Assembly: GCF_021462265.1 (NCBI RefSeq)
Contig: NZ_JAJONF010000035.1
Coordinates: forward strand, 37,455-101,454
DNA length: 64,000 nt
Reading direction: 5' to 3'
DNA from: Streptomyces shenzhenensis
Lineage (GTDB): Bacteria > Actinomycetota > Actinomycetes > Streptomycetales > Streptomycetaceae
Positions 42,401-50,540 of this stretch are shown piece after piece; the first letter of the stretch is position 1, and every line of letters begins with the position of its first letter. The position numbers and the translations under genes are program-made. Below the pieces are notes generated by a model. That model worked only from the letters and a program-made list of their open reading frames with translations. It was not told the origin of the DNA and did not search any database.

Positions 42401-45400
42401 GGGCGCCGGCCGCGCTCAGGGCGACGAGTTCGCCGTAACTGTGGCCGGCGGCCATGTCGGGGCGGACGCCGGCCGCCGTCAGGAAGGCGTGGGAGGCGAG
42501 GCCGGTGATGCCGAGGGCGGGCTGGGCGGCCCGGGTGTCGGTGAGGGCGGCCCGGCGGCGCTCGCGGGTGTCCTCGTCGAACGCGGTGGGCGGGTAGAGG
42601 GTGTCGGCGTGGGCGCGGCCGAGCTGGAGGTAGTGCTGCAGTTCGGGGAAGGCGATGAGGACGTCGGCGAGCATGCCGGGGCGCTGGCTGCCCTGGCCGG
42701 GGAAGAGGAAGGCGACCTTGGCGTCGGCGGCCACGCCCGGCCGCGGGCCGGCGAGGTGGATGCCGGCGGCCGGGTCGTGCTCGCCGGCGAGGACGCGGCG
42801 CAGTTGTCCGGTCAGCCCGGCCACGTCGCCGGCGACCACCGCGGCCCGTACCGGTTCGTTCGAGGCGTCCGCGCGGCGGGCGGCGGCGAGCGCCAGGTCG
42901 CGCAGCCGCCAGGACCCGGTGCCGGCGGCCCGCAGGATCTCCTCGACGCCCCGGTGGGCGGCCTTCTCGTCCCGGCCCCGGAACACGAACAGCTCGGCGG
43001 GCCAGGCGTCCAGTCCCTGTTCCGGTGGCAGCGGGCTGTCGTAGGCGGCGAGCACCACATGGAAGTTGGTGCCGCCGAAGCCGAACGCGCTGACCCCCGC
43101 GACCCGTTCGGCGGGCGGGGCGGCCCAGGGCCGGGACTCGGTGTGGAAGGCGAACGGACTGTCCGTCTCCTTCCAGGCCGGGTTGGGGTGGTCGAGGTGC
43201 AGGGTGGGCGGCTTGACGCCGGTGTGCAGGGCGAGGGTGGTCTTGATCAGCCCGGCGAGTCCGGCAGCGCACTTGGTGTGCCCGATCTGGGACTTGACCG
43301 ACCCGAGCGCGCAACCGCCCCGCTCCGCGCCCGCCTCCGTGAACACCTCGCTGAGGATGGTGAGTTCGGTGCGGTCGCCGACGACGGTCCCGGTGCCGTG
43401 CGCCTCGACCAGGCCGACCCGGGCCGGGGAGATCCCGGCGTTGCGGTACGCCCGCAGCAGCGCGGCCCGCTGGCCCTCGGGGCGCGGGGCGGTCAGGCCC
43501 AGGGAGCGGCCGTCGCTGGACGAGCCCAGGCCCTTGATGACGCCGTAGATCAGGTCACCGTCGCGCTCGGCGTCCGCCAGCCGTTTGAGGACGACGCAGG
43601 CCACGCCCTCGCCGAGCGCGATGCCGTCGGCGGAGCCGTCGAAGGCGCGGGAGCGGCCGGTCGGGGAGAGCGCGTGCACGGAGGAGAACAGGACGTAGTC
43701 GTTGATGCCGTTGTGCAGATCGGCGCCGCCGCACAGCACGACGTCGCTGGTGCCGGCGGTGAGTTCCTTGCAGGCGACGTCGACGGCGGCCAGCGAGGAG
43801 GCGCAGGCCGCGTCCACCGTGTAGTTGGCGCCGCCCAGGTCGAGGCGGTTGGCGATCCGCCCCGAGATGACGTTGGCCAGCATGCCGGGGAAGGAGTCCT
43901 CGGTGAGCCGGGGCAGCTGGTCTGCGAGGCCGTCGGGCACCTTGCCGTAGTAGGAGGGCAGTACGGCGCGCAGGGTGGCCGCGTTGGAGAGGTCGCTGCC
44001 GGCCTCGGCGCCGAAGACGACGGAGGTGCGCGAGCGGTCGAACTCCCGCCCGCGCGCGCCGTATCCGGCGTGGTCCAGGGCGCGCCGGGCGGCCTCCAGG
44101 GCGAGCAGCTGGACGGGCTCGATGTGTCCGAGGGAGGCGGGCGGGATGCCGTAGCTCAGCGGGTCGAAGGGGATCGGCGGCAGGAAGCCGCCCCACTTGG
44201 AGGTCGTAGTGCCCTCAGCGTGGTGCACGGCCGGATCCCAGCGCGCCACCGGCACCTCGGTGACCGCGTCGTGTCCGGCGACCACGTTCGCCCAGAAGTC
44301 GGCGAGGTCGGGGGCCTCGGGGAACATGCAGGCCATGCCGACGATCGCGATGTCGAGCGGGGCGGGGGCGGTGGGCTCCGTGTGCTCCTCGGGGGCCTCC
44401 CGCCGCGCGAGGAAGCCGGCGGCTCCGTCGGTCACGGCGTGGTGCAGGGCGGCCACGGTGGTGGTCGCCGAGCGCAGGACGGCGACCTCTCCGGCCATGA
44501 ACATCCCGTCGGAGAACTGGCGCTGCTCGTCCACCGGTGTCAGTTCGCCGTCGGCCGTGCGGTCGACGCCCTTGCTGGCGATGCGCAGCCGGCCGACGTT
44601 GAGCCGTTCCAGCTCCTCCCACACCCGCCGGTCGGGCACCCCCTGGTCGCGCAGCTCGGCTTCGCGCTCGCGGTAGTCGTAGGTGAAGGGGCTGGGGACA
44701 CAGCGGGTGGCGTGGCCGGGCGCGGTCTCCAGGAGGGCGGTCGAGGCGGCCGCCCTGACCTGGCGCTGGAAGAGGGGCTGGATCGCGCCCCGGTCCACGG
44801 CCTCCTCGGTGAAGAGGTACGCGGTGCCCATGAGCAGGCCCACGGCCGCGCCCCGGGCGGTGAGGGGCGCGGCGAGGGTGGCGGTCATCGCCGCCGAGCG
44901 TTCGTCGTGGATGCCGCCCGCGAAGAACACCTCCAGGCCTTCGAGGTCCGGGAAGTCCTCCAGAACGGCGAGCTGGGCCTCCCAGAGCGGGAAGCTCGCG
45001 CGCGGGCCGACGTGGCCGCCGCACTCGGAGCCCTCGAACACGAACTTGCGGGCGCCGGCCTCCAGGAACTGCCGCAGCAGCCCCGGCGAGGGCACGTGCA
45101 GGAAGGTGCTGATCCCGGCCCGTTCCAGCGCCTCCGCCTGGGCGGGCCGGCCGCCCGCGACGATGGCGTGGCTGGGCCGCAGCTCGCGTACCGCTTCGAG
45201 CTGGGCGTTGCGGAGTTCCTCGGGCGCGAAGCCCAGTACGCCGACGCCCCAGGGCCGCCCGTCGAGCGCGGCCTTGGCCTCGGTCAGCATCTCCCGGGTG
45301 CGGACGCCGTCGGCGAGGGCCAGCGCCAGGAAGGGCAGTGCCCCGTCGTCGGCGACGGCCGCGGCGAAGGCGGCCCGGTCGCTCACCCGGGTCATCGGGC

Positions 45401-46376
45401 CCTGGGCGACGGGCAGCCGGGTGCCGAGGGCCCGGCTCATGGCGGAGGTGGCGGGCCGCAGCGCGTCGGCGGCGGCAGCCGGGCCGGCCGGCCGCGGCGC
45501 GCCCGCGGCGGCACCGGTACCGCGGATCGCCGCGGTCAGCTCCCGTACGGTCCGCCGTACGTCGCCCCAGCGTTCGGCGAACCGTGCGGCGAGGAAGCCG
45601 TCCTGGCCCACCGGGAGCAGTTGGGTGCGCGGGTCCTCGGCGCCGAGCAGCGCGGCGACCGCGGCCGGGTCCTCGGCGGGCGGGTGTACGGCGTCCGGGC
45701 CGCGGCGGTGCAGGACCCGGTGCCCGGCCACGACGACCGTCTCGGAGCCGTCGAAGGAGCGCAGGGCGGCCGCCGTCGCCTCGGGCAGCCGGGACTCGGC
45801 GAGCAGCGCCAGTTGGCTGTCGAGGACCACCCCGGCCGCGCCGCCGGCCACCGCGGCCGCCGCCGTGTGCGCTCCGATGCCGCCGGCGGCCCAGACCGGC
45901 ACCTCCAACTCGTCTGCGGCGAGCAGTTGTTGAAGGAGGACGAAGGTGCTGAGCTCGCCGACCCGGCCGCCGCTCTCGGCACCCCGGGCGATCAGCCCGT
46001 GGGCACCGGCGGCGACCGCCGCACGGGCTCCGGCCAGGTCGGTCACCTCGGCCAGCACCCGTGTGCGCGGGGCGAGTTCGGCGATGGTCCAGGGTGCGTC
46101 GGCGGCCCGGACCACGGTGTCGGGGGCCGGGCCGGGACCGTCCGGGGTGAGAGCGTCCGGGGTGAGAGCGCAGCCGGCGGCGATCCGCACCCCGTAGGGT
46201 CCCGGGGCCGCCCGTCTCAGCCGGGCCAGCGCCTCCAGGGTTCTTCGGTCGCCGCGGCCCAGGTCGAGGACGCCGAGTCCACCGGCGGCGCAGACCGCTG
46301 TGGCGAGCCTGGCATCGGGTGCTCCGAAAGGGGTGATGCACATGATCAGGTCGACAGCACGCACAGGGGACGTCAT
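39432..46376 (-). CDS. Type I PKS/PUFA-synthase-like protein: ER(-like)-ER-KS-AT-ACP-KR
   Basis: A 2314-aa megasynthase. Two nitronate-monooxygenase/PfaD-like TIM-barrel regions stand first: residues about 1-260 (GAESGGRVG) and 315-640 (FEGSECGGHVGP). KS follows (about 672-1110; DAACASS, EAHGT, SQIGHTKCAAG), then AT (about 1210-1530; GHSYGE, CAFHS). A single ACP lies near 1700 with DLSIDSIKRAEI, the Ser-Ile-Lys form typical of polyunsaturated fatty acid synthases. KR (about 1830-2300) has VGGARGITAKFA and SISAVLGNRGQADYAAAND with catalytic Tyr. PfaD is a separate protein in PUFA synthases; here it is fused. It should act iteratively with the KS-AT-DH-PPT protein downstream. Confidence 0.88.
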   Translation of the reverse strand: MTSPVRAVDLIMCITPFGAPDARLATAVCAAGGLGVLDLGRGDRRTLEALARLRRAAPGPYGVRIAAGCALTPDALTPDGPGPAPDTVVRAADAPWTIAELAPRTRVLAEVTDLAGARAAVAAGAHGLIARGAESGGRVGELSTFVLLQQLLAADELEVPVWAAGGIGAHTAAAAVAGGAAGVVLDSQLALLAESRLPEATAAALRSFDGSETVVVAGHRVLHRRGPDAVHPPAEDPAAVAALLGAEDPRTQLLPVGQDGFLAARFAERWGDVRRTVRELTAAIRGTGAAAGAPRPAGPAAAADALRPATSAMSRALGTRLPVAQGPMTRVSDRAAFAAAVADDGALPFLALALADGVRTREMLTEAKAALDGRPWGVGVLGFAPEELRNAQLEAVRELRPSHAIVAGGRPAQAEALERAGISTFLHVPSPGLLRQFLEAGARKFVFEGSECGGHVGPRASFPLWEAQLAVLEDFPDLEGLEVFFAGGIHDERSAAMTATLAAPLTARGAAVGLLMGTAYLFTEEAVDRGAIQPLFQRQVRAAASTALLETAPGHATRCVPSPFTYDYREREAELRDQGVPDRRVWEELERLNVGRLRIASKGVDRTADGELTPVDEQRQFSDGMFMAGEVAVLRSATTTVAALHHAVTDGAAGFLARREAPEEHTEPTAPAPLDIAIVGMACMFPEAPDLADFWANVVAGHDAVTEVPVARWDPAVHHAEGTTTSKWGGFLPPIPFDPLSYGIPPASLGHIEPVQLLALEAARRALDHAGYGARGREFDRSRTSVVFGAEAGSDLSNAATLRAVLPSYYGKVPDGLADQLPRLTEDSFPGMLANVISGRIANRLDLGGANYTVDAACASSLAAVDVACKELTAGTSDVVLCGGADLHNGINDYVLFSSVHALSPTGRSRAFDGSADGIALGEGVACVVLKRLADAERDGDLIYGVIKGLGSSSDGRSLGLTAPRPEGQRAALLRAYRNAGISPARVGLVEAHGTGTVVGDRTELTILSEVFTEAGAERGGCALGSVKSQIGHTKCAAGLAGLIKTTLALHTGVKPPTLHLDHPNPAWKETDSPFAFHTESRPWAAPPAERVAGVSAFGFGGTNFHVVLAAYDSPLPPEQGLDAWPAELFVFRGRDEKAAHRGVEEILRAAGTGSWRLRDLALAAARRADASNEPVRAAVVAGDVAGLTGQLRRVLAGEHDPAAGIHLAGPRPGVAADAKVAFLFPGQGSQRPGMLADVLIAFPELQHYLQLGRAHADTLYPPTAFDEDTRERRRAALTDTRAAQPALGITGLASHAFLTAAGVRPDMAAGHSYGELVALSAAGALSPETLLQLSAERAAAILAAAGDEPGTMAAVSAGADDVERALRTAGAPATVVVANHNSPRQTVVSGPTDDVTETVRLLREAGLGAKRIPVACAFHSPVVAGAGDRFAEVLADTAVRPPEFPVWSNRTAAPYRPDADAVRAELAAQIGSPVAFTAQIEAMYEAGARVFVEAGPGTVLTRLVGQILGDRPHTTVACEPRAGSGLRGWLDALAQLAVADVPVHTAWLLRGRDAVDAVRTPAPKRPGWTVDGQLVRTAAGDLLPGALAPARRVEETTTVTTDQPHGAPADRDALIAEFLRTSREMVAAQRDVLLTYFGATQVQVPAAPVLLQQLPPAEAPAPQPQPAEPALAPAPVAEPEAAADVERVVLEIISERTGYPVDMIEPDLDLEADLSIDSIKRAEIAGELAKRLGIAGGAETLDDAELEDLAKARTAAAVTGWLKARVDAGGAGPAPAATGTPGDGHGGGGVMPVPGPAAAKAAGGGGADADSGPAAGEPLAGVAPKRFVLRPVALAEPDPDADPAALLAGRRFVLLGAEAGPAAARIAARLAACGAETVTMPAGHLLGAADGTVDGVLYLGGLPGAAQTPVLPDAFPALRAALARGPRWLLAVRPADGADAARSAGLHGLFRTVAREYPDTVARVVTLGDTAPNAVADALLAELLAPEPAPVVLRTAAGRQGLDMVEAAPGALGGTGAGPAGAGAAEAAALGLDRDSVVLLVGGARGITAKFAAGLAAACRCRIELLGRTPAPTGPESPDTAAARTPAELRTALAARGGLKPAEINREAELILARREITATLDELAALGSEARYRAVDFRDRDAALQAVKEIHADHGRLDGVVFAAGVIEDRLIAEKTPESFQRVYGTKTAGAATLLAALEELPGGPAFAVLFGSISAVLGNRGQADYAAANDALESLGADWAERTGNRALTVHWGPWAPTGGHTGMVSPELGREYARRGVELIDPDEGTAALLRELAWGEESVRAVVYTASGW

Positions 46377-46449
46377 GACGCTCCGAATAATCGGGAGGAC
46401 AGCACGGTGGGGGATGTGTGCGGCGAAAAGCTCGTGGTGAGGCCCCCGG

Positions 46450-46479
46450 AAACTAGCGAGTTCATTACTCGCGGGTCAA
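46450..46479 (-). promoter_or_regulatory. Promoter of the PKS operon with operator in the spacer
   Basis: Read leftward, a -35 TTGACC (46479-46474) and a -10 TAGTTT (46455-46450) are separated by 18 bp. The spacer holds a perfect dyad GCGAGT-N5-ACTCGC (46456-46472). A protein bound there would block RNA polymerase. It lies 74 bp upstream of the first PKS gene. The rest of the 562-bp gap 46377-46938 is relatively AT-rich and contains no convincing gene. Confidence 0.6.
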
Positions 46480-46861
46480 CAACGGAGCGTACGCATCGCG
46501 CCCGGTAGCATTGATTCGGCCAGCGGGGGGAATTCACCGCAAGAGCCGAAAATCCCGGCAATCCACGTTGACACAGCGGCCGTTCGGCGCCCGGATCCCC
46601 GGCGGCACACCGTCACAAGCCCGTCAAAGCGCCCTGGCCATTCACCCGGCACTCACCGCTCCGCAACGCGCCGTGCGACCGCGCCGAGCTCTGTAAATTC
46701 GGGGTGACTTCGGTCCACTGGCTCAATCGTGGCACACCGGAAAGCCGCACCCAACGCCTCCGCGTCAACCCTCACCCAATCCTGACAAAAACCTGTCGTC
46801 AACCGCATTGCTGCAAATGAAACGCACGACGGGGAAAATTCTTGTAAACCCTTGAAGTAAA

Positions 46862-46890
46862 CGGCCGGAGAGCGCCCGGTTCGCCGGCCG
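46862..46890 (-). terminator. Hairpin after the XRE-cupin gene
   Basis: CGGCCGG-N15-CCGGCCG lies 48 bp beyond the stop of the leftward XRE-cupin gene and separates it from the PKS operon promoter. No T-tract follows. Confidence 0.4.
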
Positions 46891-46938
46891 CTCATTGACA
46901 GGAATTCAGTGACGGCCCACGCCCGCCCGCACGCCGGT

Positions 46939-47601
46939 TCAGGAGTGGTGACCGGCTTCGCCCGTCGCGTTCTGGACGGTGAGGACCCGTACGCGTGAAC
47001 CGTCGCCGACGGCTCGCCACCGGTGGGGAGTACCTCCCGGGTAGCAGATGCTGTCCCCCTGCCCGAGCACGTGGAAGCGGGGTCCGTCGGCCGTCTGCAG
47101 GTCGATCTCGATCTCGCCGGCGACGACGTAGACGAACTCGTCACCGGGGTGGTCGTAGTACTCCTCGAAGCGCTCCGGCATCCCGGTGTACTCCACGGGG
47201 TGGACGGAGTAGGCGGGGGCGCCGAGCATGCGCGCCGTACCGCCGGGCCTGGCCACGGCGAGTCCCTCACCCGAGCGCACCAGGTGGGCCGAACCGGCCG
47301 GGGCATCGGGATACGGCACCGCCGCCGCCGTCATGAGTGCCTGCTGAGTGGTCCCGAGGGCGCGGGCGATGCGGTGCAGGGACGGCATGCTCGGCCGGGT
47401 CAGTCCCCGCTCCAGTTGACTGAGGAACGGGTGCGAGAGCCCGGCGAGTTCGGCCAGCCGGACGAGGGTCAGGCCCCGCTCCTTGCGCAGCTTCCGGATC
47501 GCGCTGCCGAGTTCGGCGCGCAGCAGCGCGTCCGTGTCCGGTACTGCGGCGGCTGGACGACTGGCGGCGGACGGCGTGCTCTGAGCGGGTCGCGCTGGCA
47601 T
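46939..47601 (-). CDS. XRE-cupin regulator of the catabolic cluster
   Basis: A 220-aa regulator. The helix-turn-helix reads LTLVRLAELAGLSHPFLSQLERGLTRPSMPSLHRIARALG, and the C-terminal cupin reads YDHPGDEFVYVVAGEIEIDLQT ... DSICYPGGTPHRW. XRE-cupin proteins commonly repress catabolic operons until the substrate or an intermediate binds the cupin. The ATG at 47601 leaves a 40-residue Ala/Pro-rich N-tail; longer starts run into the operator. It is divergent from the flavin reductase gene, with the dyad CAATGTT-N9-AACATTG between them. The same site recurs before the importer, so this is the likely regulon controller. Confidence 0.87.
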   Translation of the reverse strand: MPARPAQSTPSAASRPAAAVPDTDALLRAELGSAIRKLRKERGLTLVRLAELAGLSHPFLSQLERGLTRPSMPSLHRIARALGTTQQALMTAAAVPYPDAPAGSAHLVRSGEGLAVARPGGTARMLGAPAYSVHPVEYTGMPERFEEYYDHPGDEFVYVVAGEIEIDLQTADGPRFHVLGQGDSICYPGGTPHRWRAVGDGSRVRVLTVQNATGEAGHHS

Positions 47602-47697
47602 GGCGGGAATCCTAAAGGGTCGGGATCGCGAGGCCGTCGGCGTCCCGGTGACGGCCAAGGGAGCTTTTACGCCACCGAAACACCGAGACCCTAGGCT

Positions 47698-47720
47698 CAA
47701 TGTTGATGGCACGAACATTG
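47698..47720. promoter_or_regulatory. Operator copy 1 (CAATGTT-N9-AACATTG)
   Basis: A perfect 7-bp inverted repeat with a 9-bp spacer, in the divergent region between the XRE-cupin regulator and the flavin reductase. Its inner bases (GTTGAT, GCA, GAAC) are also conserved in the reverse-oriented copy at 50491-50512: 19 of 22 positions match. Expected ligand: the XRE-cupin protein at 46939. Confidence 0.75.
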
Positions 47721-47783
47721 TATCCCGTGTCGGGCAGGTCCCTCGTATCCGTCTCCCCGACACCCAGCCCCAAGGGAGCCTCC

Positions 47784-48305
47784 ATGGCCGCGGCCACCTC
47801 CGACCGTCCCGTCGCCTTCCCGCCGGAATCCGGCTTCCTCGACGCCATGGCCGCCCTCGCCGGGGGCGTCTGCGTCGTCACCGCCCTGACGTCCGAGGGC
47901 CGCCCGGTCGGCTTCACCAGCACCGCCGTGATGAGCCTGAGCCGCGAGCCGCGCCTGCTGGCCATCGGGGTGGGCCACCGCGGCCGTACGCTGCCCGCGC
48001 TGCTCGAAGGCCGCAGGTTCGCGCTGAACATCCTGCACGCCGACGGCGAGCACGTCTCCCGGCGCTTCGCCGGCCCCGCCACGGACCGGTTCACGGGCCT
48101 GGAGTGGTCGGCCGGGGGGAGCGGCGGACTGCCCGTACTGCTCGCGCACAGTTCGTACGCGGTGCTGTGCCGCGTCGTGCGCGATCTCCCCACCGGGGAC
48201 CACCAGTTGATCGTCGCCGCTGTCGAAGACGTCGTGCCCGGCACCGGCGGACCGAGCGCTCTCGTGTACCACGACCGCCGCTACCACGCGCTCGGTGCCG
48301 CGTGA
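47784..48305 (+). CDS. Flavin reductase (NAD(P)H:FMN/FAD oxidoreductase, RutF-like)
   Basis: A 173-aa flavin-reductase-domain protein with the split-barrel motif GGVCVVTALTSEGRPVGFTSTAVMSLSREPRLLAIGV and a C-terminal GPSALVYHDRRYHAL. It would supply reduced flavin to a two-component monooxygenase, but no such oxygenase is in the cluster. The partner may be elsewhere, or the enzyme may reduce flavin for another step. The ATG at 47784 follows AAGGGAGCC; a longer frame into the operator is unlikely to be coding. It is the first gene of the operon and overlaps the next gene by 4 nt. Confidence 0.85.
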   Translation: MAAATSDRPVAFPPESGFLDAMAALAGGVCVVTALTSEGRPVGFTSTAVMSLSREPRLLAIGVGHRGRTLPALLEGRRFALNILHADGEHVSRRFAGPATDRFTGLEWSAGGSGGLPVLLAHSSYAVLCRVVRDLPTGDHQLIVAAVEDVVPGTGGPSALVYHDRRYHALGAA

Positions 48306-49186
48306 GCGGCCCCGCCTGGTTCCAGGTCACCGAGACGGGCCCGGGCGCCTTCGTCATCGCCGAACCCGGTCACGTCAACAGCTACCTCCTGCTCGGCGAC
48401 CGGACGGCCCTCCTCTACGACACCGGGATGGGCATCGGCGACATCGGCGCGCAGGTGCGACGGCTGACCGGGCTGCCGCTGCTGGTCGTCAACTCCCACC
48501 ATCACTTCGACCACCGCGGCGGCAACGCGTCCCTGGCCGCGCACGCCGAGGACATCGCCGTGCATCCCCGCGGGGCCGCCCTGCACACGGATCCGGCCCC
48601 GCACGAGTGGCTGGAGGCGTACGGGCACATCGCGCGCGACCTGCGCAAGCGGTACGAGGAGTTCCACGCCCTGGACACCGGCGGTTTCTTCCTCACCGAC
48701 TCCCGCGTCGAGGTACGGCCGGCTCCCGACCTGGCCCACTGGCGGATCGAGGCCGTACGCCCCACCCGGCTGCTGCGCGAAGGAGACCTCCTCGACCTGG
48801 GCGGGCGCCGCCTCCAGGTGCTGCACACCCCCGGGCACTCGCCGGACGGCATCTGCCTGTGGGAGCCGGAGACCGGGCTGCTGCTGGCCGGCGACACCCT
48901 CATCAGCGGCACCTTCTTCGCCCATGTGCCCGGCGCCGACGTGACCGCCTTCGCCGACTCCACACGCCGCCTCGCGGAGCTGCCCGTCACCACCGCGCTG
49001 CTCGGCCACAACCTGCGACACCGGGAGTCGGCGGACTTCGTGGGCCGGGTCGCCGAGGCGTTCGCGGCCGTACGGGACGGCCGCACCCGCCCGTACGCCT
49101 CCACCGACATGTTCGGCGCCCCCGTACGCCGTCATGACTTCGACGGCTTCGCGGTGCTCACCGCGCCGCACGGAACGGACCACTGA
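48302..49186 (+). CDS. Metallo-beta-lactamase fold hydrolase
   Basis: A 294-aa MBL-fold enzyme with a dinuclear metal site: NSHHHFDHRGG (HxHxDH), the third His in LHTPGHSPDG, the bridging Asp in LLAGDTLISG and a final His in LLGHN. It hydrolyses an ester, lactone, thioester or amide; which one is unknown. The GTG at 48302 is in a GTGA overlap with the flavin reductase stop. Being in a C-N-hydrolase-rich cluster, it may open a lactone or cleave an activated acyl intermediate. Confidence 0.87.
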   Translation: MSGPAWFQVTETGPGAFVIAEPGHVNSYLLLGDRTALLYDTGMGIGDIGAQVRRLTGLPLLVVNSHHHFDHRGGNASLAAHAEDIAVHPRGAALHTDPAPHEWLEAYGHIARDLRKRYEEFHALDTGGFFLTDSRVEVRPAPDLAHWRIEAVRPTRLLREGDLLDLGGRRLQVLHTPGHSPDGICLWEPETGLLLAGDTLISGTFFAHVPGADVTAFADSTRRLAELPVTTALLGHNLRHRESADFVGRVAEAFAAVRDGRTRPYASTDMFGAPVRRHDFDGFAVLTAPHGTDH

Positions 49187-49187
49187 C

Positions 49188-50408
49188 ATGCCACCACTTC
49201 TGCTGCGCGGCGCACGGCTGCCCGGCTCGGACCTCCGCGACGTCCTGCTGGACCCGGACAGCGGCCTGGTCGAGCGGGTCGCCCCTTGCGGCCTGCTTCC
49301 CCCCGGCCCCGAGGAACTGGACCTGACCGGGTACCTGCTGCTGCCCGCCTTCGCGGAACCGCACACCCACCTGGACAAAGCCCTGACCTGGGACCTGGCG
49401 GGCGCACCACCGGGAGACCTGCTCTCCGCCGTCGCCGCCTGGCGTGCGTATGCCGCGCGGATCACCGAGGAGGACGTGTTCCAGCGTGGCGGGAGGGCCG
49501 TCGACGAACTGTGTGCGAACGGCGTGACAGCGGTCAGGACCCACGTGGATCTCCTGACCCGCGACGGCAGCTACGGCGACGGTGATCCGCTGCGCGGCCT
49601 GCGCGGCCTGCTCCGGCTGCGCGCGCGACTCCGAGGGCGCGTACGGCTCCAGATCGCCGTCCTGCATGTCGACGCCCCGGACGAACTGCTGCACCAGGCG
49701 CTCGATCTCGGCGCGGACCTGCTGGGCGACTGCCCCCACCTGTCCGCCGATCCGGCCGGGTCCGTGCGGCGGACCCTGCGCATCGCCGCCGAGCACGGGG
49801 TCGGGGTCGACCTGCACGCGGACGAGACCCTCGCCCCGGACGCCGGGGATCTGCGTCTGCTCGCCCGTGCCGTGCGCGAGCGCGGCTTCGTCCCCGGCGT
49901 CACCGCGAGCCACTGCGTCAGCCTGGGCGCGGTGGAGCCGGAGGAGGCGGCTCGCACGGCCAAGGAGGTCGCGGCGGCGGGGATCGGCGTGGTCACCCTG
50001 CCGCTGACCAACCTCTACCTGCAGGGCCGCGACCGTCCGTCGTCCACACCGCGCGGCCTCACCGCCGTACGCGCGCTGCTGGACGCGGGCGTGACGGTCG
50101 CGGCGGGCGGTGACAACATCCGGGACCCGTTCAACCCGATGGGCCGGGCGGATCCGCTGGAGACCTCGTCCCTGCTGGTCACGGCCGGTCATCTCACCCC
50201 GGACGAGGCGTTGCACGCGGTCACGGGCGGGGCCCGCGCCGTCCTCGGGCTGCCCGCGGCCGGGCCGTACGAGGGTGCTGTCGCCGATCTCCTGGCGGTG
50301 CGCGCGCGGTCCGTGCCCGAGGCCCTGGGTACGGCCGCCCCCGAGCGGCTGGTCTTCGCCGGCGGGCGGCTGGTCAGCCGTACGTCCGTGGTCCGCGAGC
50401 TCCTCTGA
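49188..50408 (+). CDS. Amidohydrolase, cytosine-deaminase-like
   Basis: A 406-aa amidohydrolase-superfamily TIM barrel. Metal-site residues are visible in order: FAEPHTHLDKALTWD, DLHADETL, TASHCVSLG and GGDNIRDPFNPMG. The N-terminal and C-terminal strands form the small beta-sandwich (LLLRGARLPG; DLLAVRA). These motifs fit the CodA/cytosine-deaminase group, which hydrolyses C-N bonds in pyrimidine and triazine-like rings. It starts 1 nt after the MBL gene stop. The real substrate is unknown. An intergenic operator at 50491 separates it from the importer genes. Confidence 0.87.
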   Translation: MPPLLLRGARLPGSDLRDVLLDPDSGLVERVAPCGLLPPGPEELDLTGYLLLPAFAEPHTHLDKALTWDLAGAPPGDLLSAVAAWRAYAARITEEDVFQRGGRAVDELCANGVTAVRTHVDLLTRDGSYGDGDPLRGLRGLLRLRARLRGRVRLQIAVLHVDAPDELLHQALDLGADLLGDCPHLSADPAGSVRRTLRIAAEHGVGVDLHADETLAPDAGDLRLLARAVRERGFVPGVTASHCVSLGAVEPEEAARTAKEVAAAGIGVVTLPLTNLYLQGRDRPSSTPRGLTAVRALLDAGVTVAAGGDNIRDPFNPMGRADPLETSSLLVTAGHLTPDEALHAVTGGARAVLGLPAAGPYEGAVADLLAVRARSVPEALGTAAPERLVFAGGRLVSRTSVVRELL

Positions 50409-50490
50409 TCCGGGCCGCTCCGGCTGAAGCGAGCGGTCCGGCGCACGGACACGGCGAACAGATACGGCCAGGACACTGGCTGGAAACAAT

Positions 50491-50512
50491 CGATGTTCAT
50501 GCTATCAACATT
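50491..50512. promoter_or_regulatory. Operator copy 2, upstream of the importer
   Basis: Reverse-oriented match to the site at 47699-47720, identical at 19 of 22 positions, with half-sites ATGTT and AACAT nine bases apart. It lies 28 bp before the importer ATPase start and overlaps a TATCAA that could serve as -10. No other copy was seen by eye in the window. Confidence 0.75.
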
Positions 50513-50540
50513 CCTGACTGTGGCACTGAAGGGAGCTGAT

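Noticed and set aside
46511..46696. 61-codon rightward frame in the PKS promoter gap
   Set aside because: Basic, low-complexity product and no ribosome-binding site; the region is better explained as regulatory.
47700..47783. Longer N-terminus for the flavin reductase
   Set aside because: It would overlap the operator dyad and adds a non-conserved Ser/Pro-rich stretch; AAGGGAGCC just before 47784 marks the true start.
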